Assembly: GCA_011056825.1 (NCBI GenBank)
Contig: DSBH01000143.1
Coordinates: forward strand, 1-7,742
DNA length: 7,742 bases
Source: Deltaproteobacteria bacterium
Lineage (GTDB): Bacteria > Desulfobacterota > Syntrophia > Syntrophales > UBA2210
Direction of reading: 5' to 3'
Under the pieces are notes generated by a model. The model did no database searches, was not told the DNA's origin, and saw only the letters and a list, made by a program, of their open reading frames with translations. The translations under genes and the position numbers were made by a program. Of this stretch, positions 5,194-7,742 are shown one piece after another (positions within the stretch are counted from its first letter, which is position 1; the number at the start of each line of letters is the position of its first letter).

Positions 5194-7742
5194 GTGAGAA
5201 TCTCCGTACATCGGATGAAGATGCTCATTCTGGGTTTTTTCTTTCTTTCCGGAATGACCGGTCTCGTCTATCAGATTACCTGGATGCGATTGATCTCCCA
5301 GGTTATCGGCGGAGCTCCCTTTGCTGTAGCCGCGACCCTCGTTGTTTTCATGGGCGGACTGGGCCTGGGAAGTTACATAGCCGCCCGGACGATCGATCGC
5401 TTCCAGGGGCTCAGACTCGTCAGAATATATGGTGTTCTCGAACTGGCCACCGGCATATATGCGCTCGGCGTTCCCCTGCTGCTCATTCTGTTACGGATTC
5501 CGTACGGCGTACTGTACAACAATCTTTATGAACATATCCTCGCGTACAATTTTTTTATTTTTGCCGGGACACTCCTTGTGTTGGGTGTTCCCACCACATG
5601 TATGGGGGCGACTCTTCCCATTCTCTGCAAGTACTCAGTTGCACGCCTTTCGCGACTGGGTTCGAGCGCGGGCCTGTTGTACGGAATCAACACCTTTGGC
5701 GCCGCGCTTGGAGCACTGCTCTGTGGCTTCTGGATGATCAACGCCATGGGAGTCTGGGGCTCCATGCTTGCGGCTGTTGCCGTTAATTGTTCCATTGGCG
5801 TTACCTGCCTCGCCCTGACACCCCGAGGAGAGAACGACCGATCTGAGGGAACCATCGCCAGCAGAGAAGTGAAAAGAAACATGGGAGAAACACCCAATGT
5901 GTTGTATCCCCCCGTGGTTCTGTATTGCGCCCTCGCGATTTTCATGGTGTCCGGTTTCTGTGCTATGGCCTACGAGGTTTTCTGGACCAAGCTCCTGGGA
6001 CTGCTCATCGGCCCCACAACCTATTCCTTCACCATTGTCCTGGTAACCTTTATTGCGGGACTTGCCTTGGGAAACCTGGCATTCGGCCGGTGGGCCGACA
6101 AGACGAAAGACGTTCCCGGACTGCTCATCGTGAGCCAGACGGCAGCAGCTTTTTTTGCCCTCTTTGTGAGCCAGTTTTTCGGGAACAGCCAGCTTTTCTT
6201 TGCCAAGCTTATTCATGGTTTCAGCGATCAATTCACGGCCTTCTTCATTATCCAGGCGCTCACCCTGTTCGGATTCATGATACTTCCCACCTTCTTCCTG
6301 GGAGCCACCTTCCCGCTGGTGGCGAAAATCTATACACGTTCCTTGTCAACCGTCGGACGATCCATCGGCGTTGCTTACACCATGAACACCATCGGCGCCG
6401 TGCTGGGTTCGTTCTGCACCGGGTTCATTCTCATTCCGATGCTGGGCAAGGAAACGGGGATCAGCTTCGTGATCGCCTTTCAGATGGCTGTTTCGCTGGT
6501 CGCCGGTCTGGTACTGGTACGGAAGCAGGGGAAAATACCGCGGCGGGCCGCGGTACTTGCAATTATTTTTATCGCAGGGCTGACGCTCTGTACATTCTAT
6601 CCTTCTTGGAACCGCCATATTCTGGCAAGAGGAAAGTATCACCGTTTCGAAGAAGCAGCCGAAATCGCCGAGCTGGCGGAATCAACGGGATGGATTCGAG
6701 CGGCCTTTTCGGGAGCCGATATTCTCGCGGCCCTGGAACGGGGCGAACTGGTATACTACGGCGACGGTATCGGAGGGTTCACCACGGTTCTGAAATATCA
6801 CGGACCTTTCGGCGAAGCAGAGTATTCTATGGCCAACAGCGGCAAAATGGATGCTTCATCGCGAGGAGACATGAAAACCCAGACGCTGCTTGCCCATTTC
6901 CCTATGCTCTTTGCAACAAACCCGAAAAACGTTATGATTCTCGGACTGGCGAGCGGCATCACGGCCGGTGAAGTACTTCACTACCCGGTGCAACGGATCG
7001 ACGTGGTGGACATCAATGACCGTGTCTTCGAGGCCGCCCGTTTCTTTGATCCCTGGAATAATAATGTTCTCAACGATCCGCGAACTCGCCCTATCGTTCA
7101 GGACGGTCTGGCCCACCTGGTTCTCACCAAGGCAACCTACGATGTGATTATATCGGAGCCGTCGAATCCCTGGATGGCAGGGCAGGCCTCGCTTTTTACG
7201 CGTGAATTTTTCGAAGCGGCGCGGGAAAAGCTCACCGACGACGGCATTTTCGTCCAGTGGTTTCACTGCTACCAGATGGACTGGGACACTTTCGCCCTCG
7301 TGGGTCGAACTTTTGCCGATGTTTTCCCCGACAGCCTGCTCGTCTCCTGTGAACCGGGAGGTCTGTCCGGCGACTTTCTCTTTGTCGGGTTCAAGGGCGG
7401 GAACGGTCCGGACTGGAAGCAGGCCCGTCACAACATTTCTTATGCACGACATTCACATAATATTGATCTGGCATACCCGGAACTGCTTTACCGAATGATC
7501 GTATCAGAAAACCTTGACGAGGTTTTCGGGCAGGGACCCATGAACAGGGAAAACCGGCCACTACTGGAGTACGCCGCTCCGCGCCTCATGTATCGAAACG
7601 GTGACGTCCATCTGGCACTTCTCCGTCGTCTGCTCGAGGATTCCCGTCTCAGTTCCGATACCCGCTCCCATCTCCGGGTCTTGCTCGAATCGGTGGATGC
7701 CCGCATTGACTATGCCGCTTACGCCCTGTCGGTGTATTCGCC
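5194..7742 (+). CDS. MFS-fused spermidine/spermine-synthase-like membrane protein (3' end missing)
   Basis: At least 849 codons are open to the window edge. The N-terminal half is a multi-spanning membrane domain built of two related halves: SGMTGLVYQITWMRL and SGFCAMAYEVFWTKL open each half, and GATLPIL...LLYGINTFGAALG and GATFPLV...VAYTMNTIGAVLG close them. From about residue 520 comes a spermidine-synthase-type Rossmann domain: YYGDGIGG (521-528), the nucleotide-binding ILGLASGITAG (582-592), the acidic strand end DVVDIN (Asp606), and EPSNPWMAG (655-663). Real polyamine synthases have an Asp-rich catalytic loop where this protein has EPSNPW, a hallmark of the membrane-fused subgroup, so polyamine synthesis should not be assumed; its true substrate is unknown. 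GTG at 5194 is preferred because AGGAG (5176-5180) lies upstream, although 13 nt away; ATG at 5215 (eighth codon) has no ribosome site. The in-frame stop at 5164 limits the start. A further helical tail follows about residue 760 and is cut off. Confidence 0.9.
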   Translation, partial: MRISVHRMKMLILGFFFLSGMTGLVYQITWMRLISQVIGGAPFAVAATLVVFMGGLGLGSYIAARTIDRFQGLRLVRIYGVLELATGIYALGVPLLLILLRIPYGVLYNNLYEHILAYNFFIFAGTLLVLGVPTTCMGATLPILCKYSVARLSRLGSSAGLLYGINTFGAALGALLCGFWMINAMGVWGSMLAAVAVNCSIGVTCLALTPRGENDRSEGTIASREVKRNMGETPNVLYPPVVLYCALAIFMVSGFCAMAYEVFWTKLLGLLIGPTTYSFTIVLVTFIAGLALGNLAFGRWADKTKDVPGLLIVSQTAAAFFALFVSQFFGNSQLFFAKLIHGFSDQFTAFFIIQALTLFGFMILPTFFLGATFPLVAKIYTRSLSTVGRSIGVAYTMNTIGAVLGSFCTGFILIPMLGKETGISFVIAFQMAVSLVAGLVLVRKQGKIPRRAAVLAIIFIAGLTLCTFYPSWNRHILARGKYHRFEEAAEIAELAESTGWIRAAFSGADILAALERGELVYYGDGIGGFTTVLKYHGPFGEAEYSMANSGKMDASSRGDMKTQTLLAHFPMLFATNPKNVMILGLASGITAGEVLHYPVQRIDVVDINDRVFEAARFFDPWNNNVLNDPRTRPIVQDGLAHLVLTKATYDVIISEPSNPWMAGQASLFTREFFEAAREKLTDDGIFVQWFHCYQMDWDTFALVGRTFADVFPDSLLVSCEPGGLSGDFLFVGFKGGNGPDWKQARHNISYARHSHNIDLAYPELLYRMIVSENLDEVFGQGPMNRENRPLLEYAAPRLMYRNGDVHLALLRRLLEDSRLSSDTRSHLRVLLESVDARIDYAAYALSVYS

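Noticed and set aside
5635..6231. A 198-codon minus-strand open frame
   Set aside because: Antisense to the conserved membrane domain, with no family motif and no good ribosome site.
5925..6971. A 348-codon plus-strand open frame inside the spermidine-synthase-like gene
   Set aside because: It is a shifted-frame shadow: its protein is rich in Arg, His and Ser with no recognisable motif, while the overlapping frame encodes a clearly conserved family.

Overview
The window holds eight protein-coding genes, packed tightly at roughly 50-55% G+C (estimated by eye), with no RNA gene, mobile element, CRISPR array or long gene-free stretch. The gene set (MoaA, an AmmeMemoRadiSam-type radical SAM enzyme with its zinc ribbon, a DUF2007 protein, a rhomboid protease and a large MFS-spermidine-synthase fusion) and the sequence style suggest an anaerobic bacterium of the former Deltaproteobacteria (Desulfobacterota, Syntrophobacterales-like). 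This placement is an inference from protein style only. Strong Shine-Dalgarno sites and two sigma70-like promoters fit a Gram-negative bacterium.

Layout. Bases 1-3006, plus strand: the 3' part of moaA, a class I SAM methyltransferase, the radical SAM enzyme AmrS, and a half-size GDT1/TMEM165 (UPF0016) membrane protein. The first three are 6-23 nt apart and look co-transcribed; the fourth follows after 86 nt. Bases 3022-4985, minus strand: a LysM membrane-anchored protein, a rhomboid protease and a small DUF2007 protein, read in that order from a good promoter at 5016-5045. Bases 5194-7742, plus strand: a divergently transcribed multi-spanning protein with a C-terminal spermidine-synthase-like domain, cut off by the window end.

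How they fit together. The first cluster combines two radical SAM enzymes and a methyltransferase, so it is rich in SAM chemistry, but only MoaA (molybdenum cofactor synthesis) has a pathway that can be named with confidence. AmrS lacks its usual AMMECR1 and Memo partners here. The minus-strand cluster is membrane- and envelope-related: a LysM/coiled-coil protein and a rhomboid. The most unusual item is the rhomboid's C-terminal extension, which resembles the substrate-binding beta domain of DnaJ/CbpA chaperones and would lie on the cytoplasmic side of the membrane. I see no defence system or other clearly new multi-gene system; the rhomboid fusion and the AmrS-methyltransferase pairing are the best leads.
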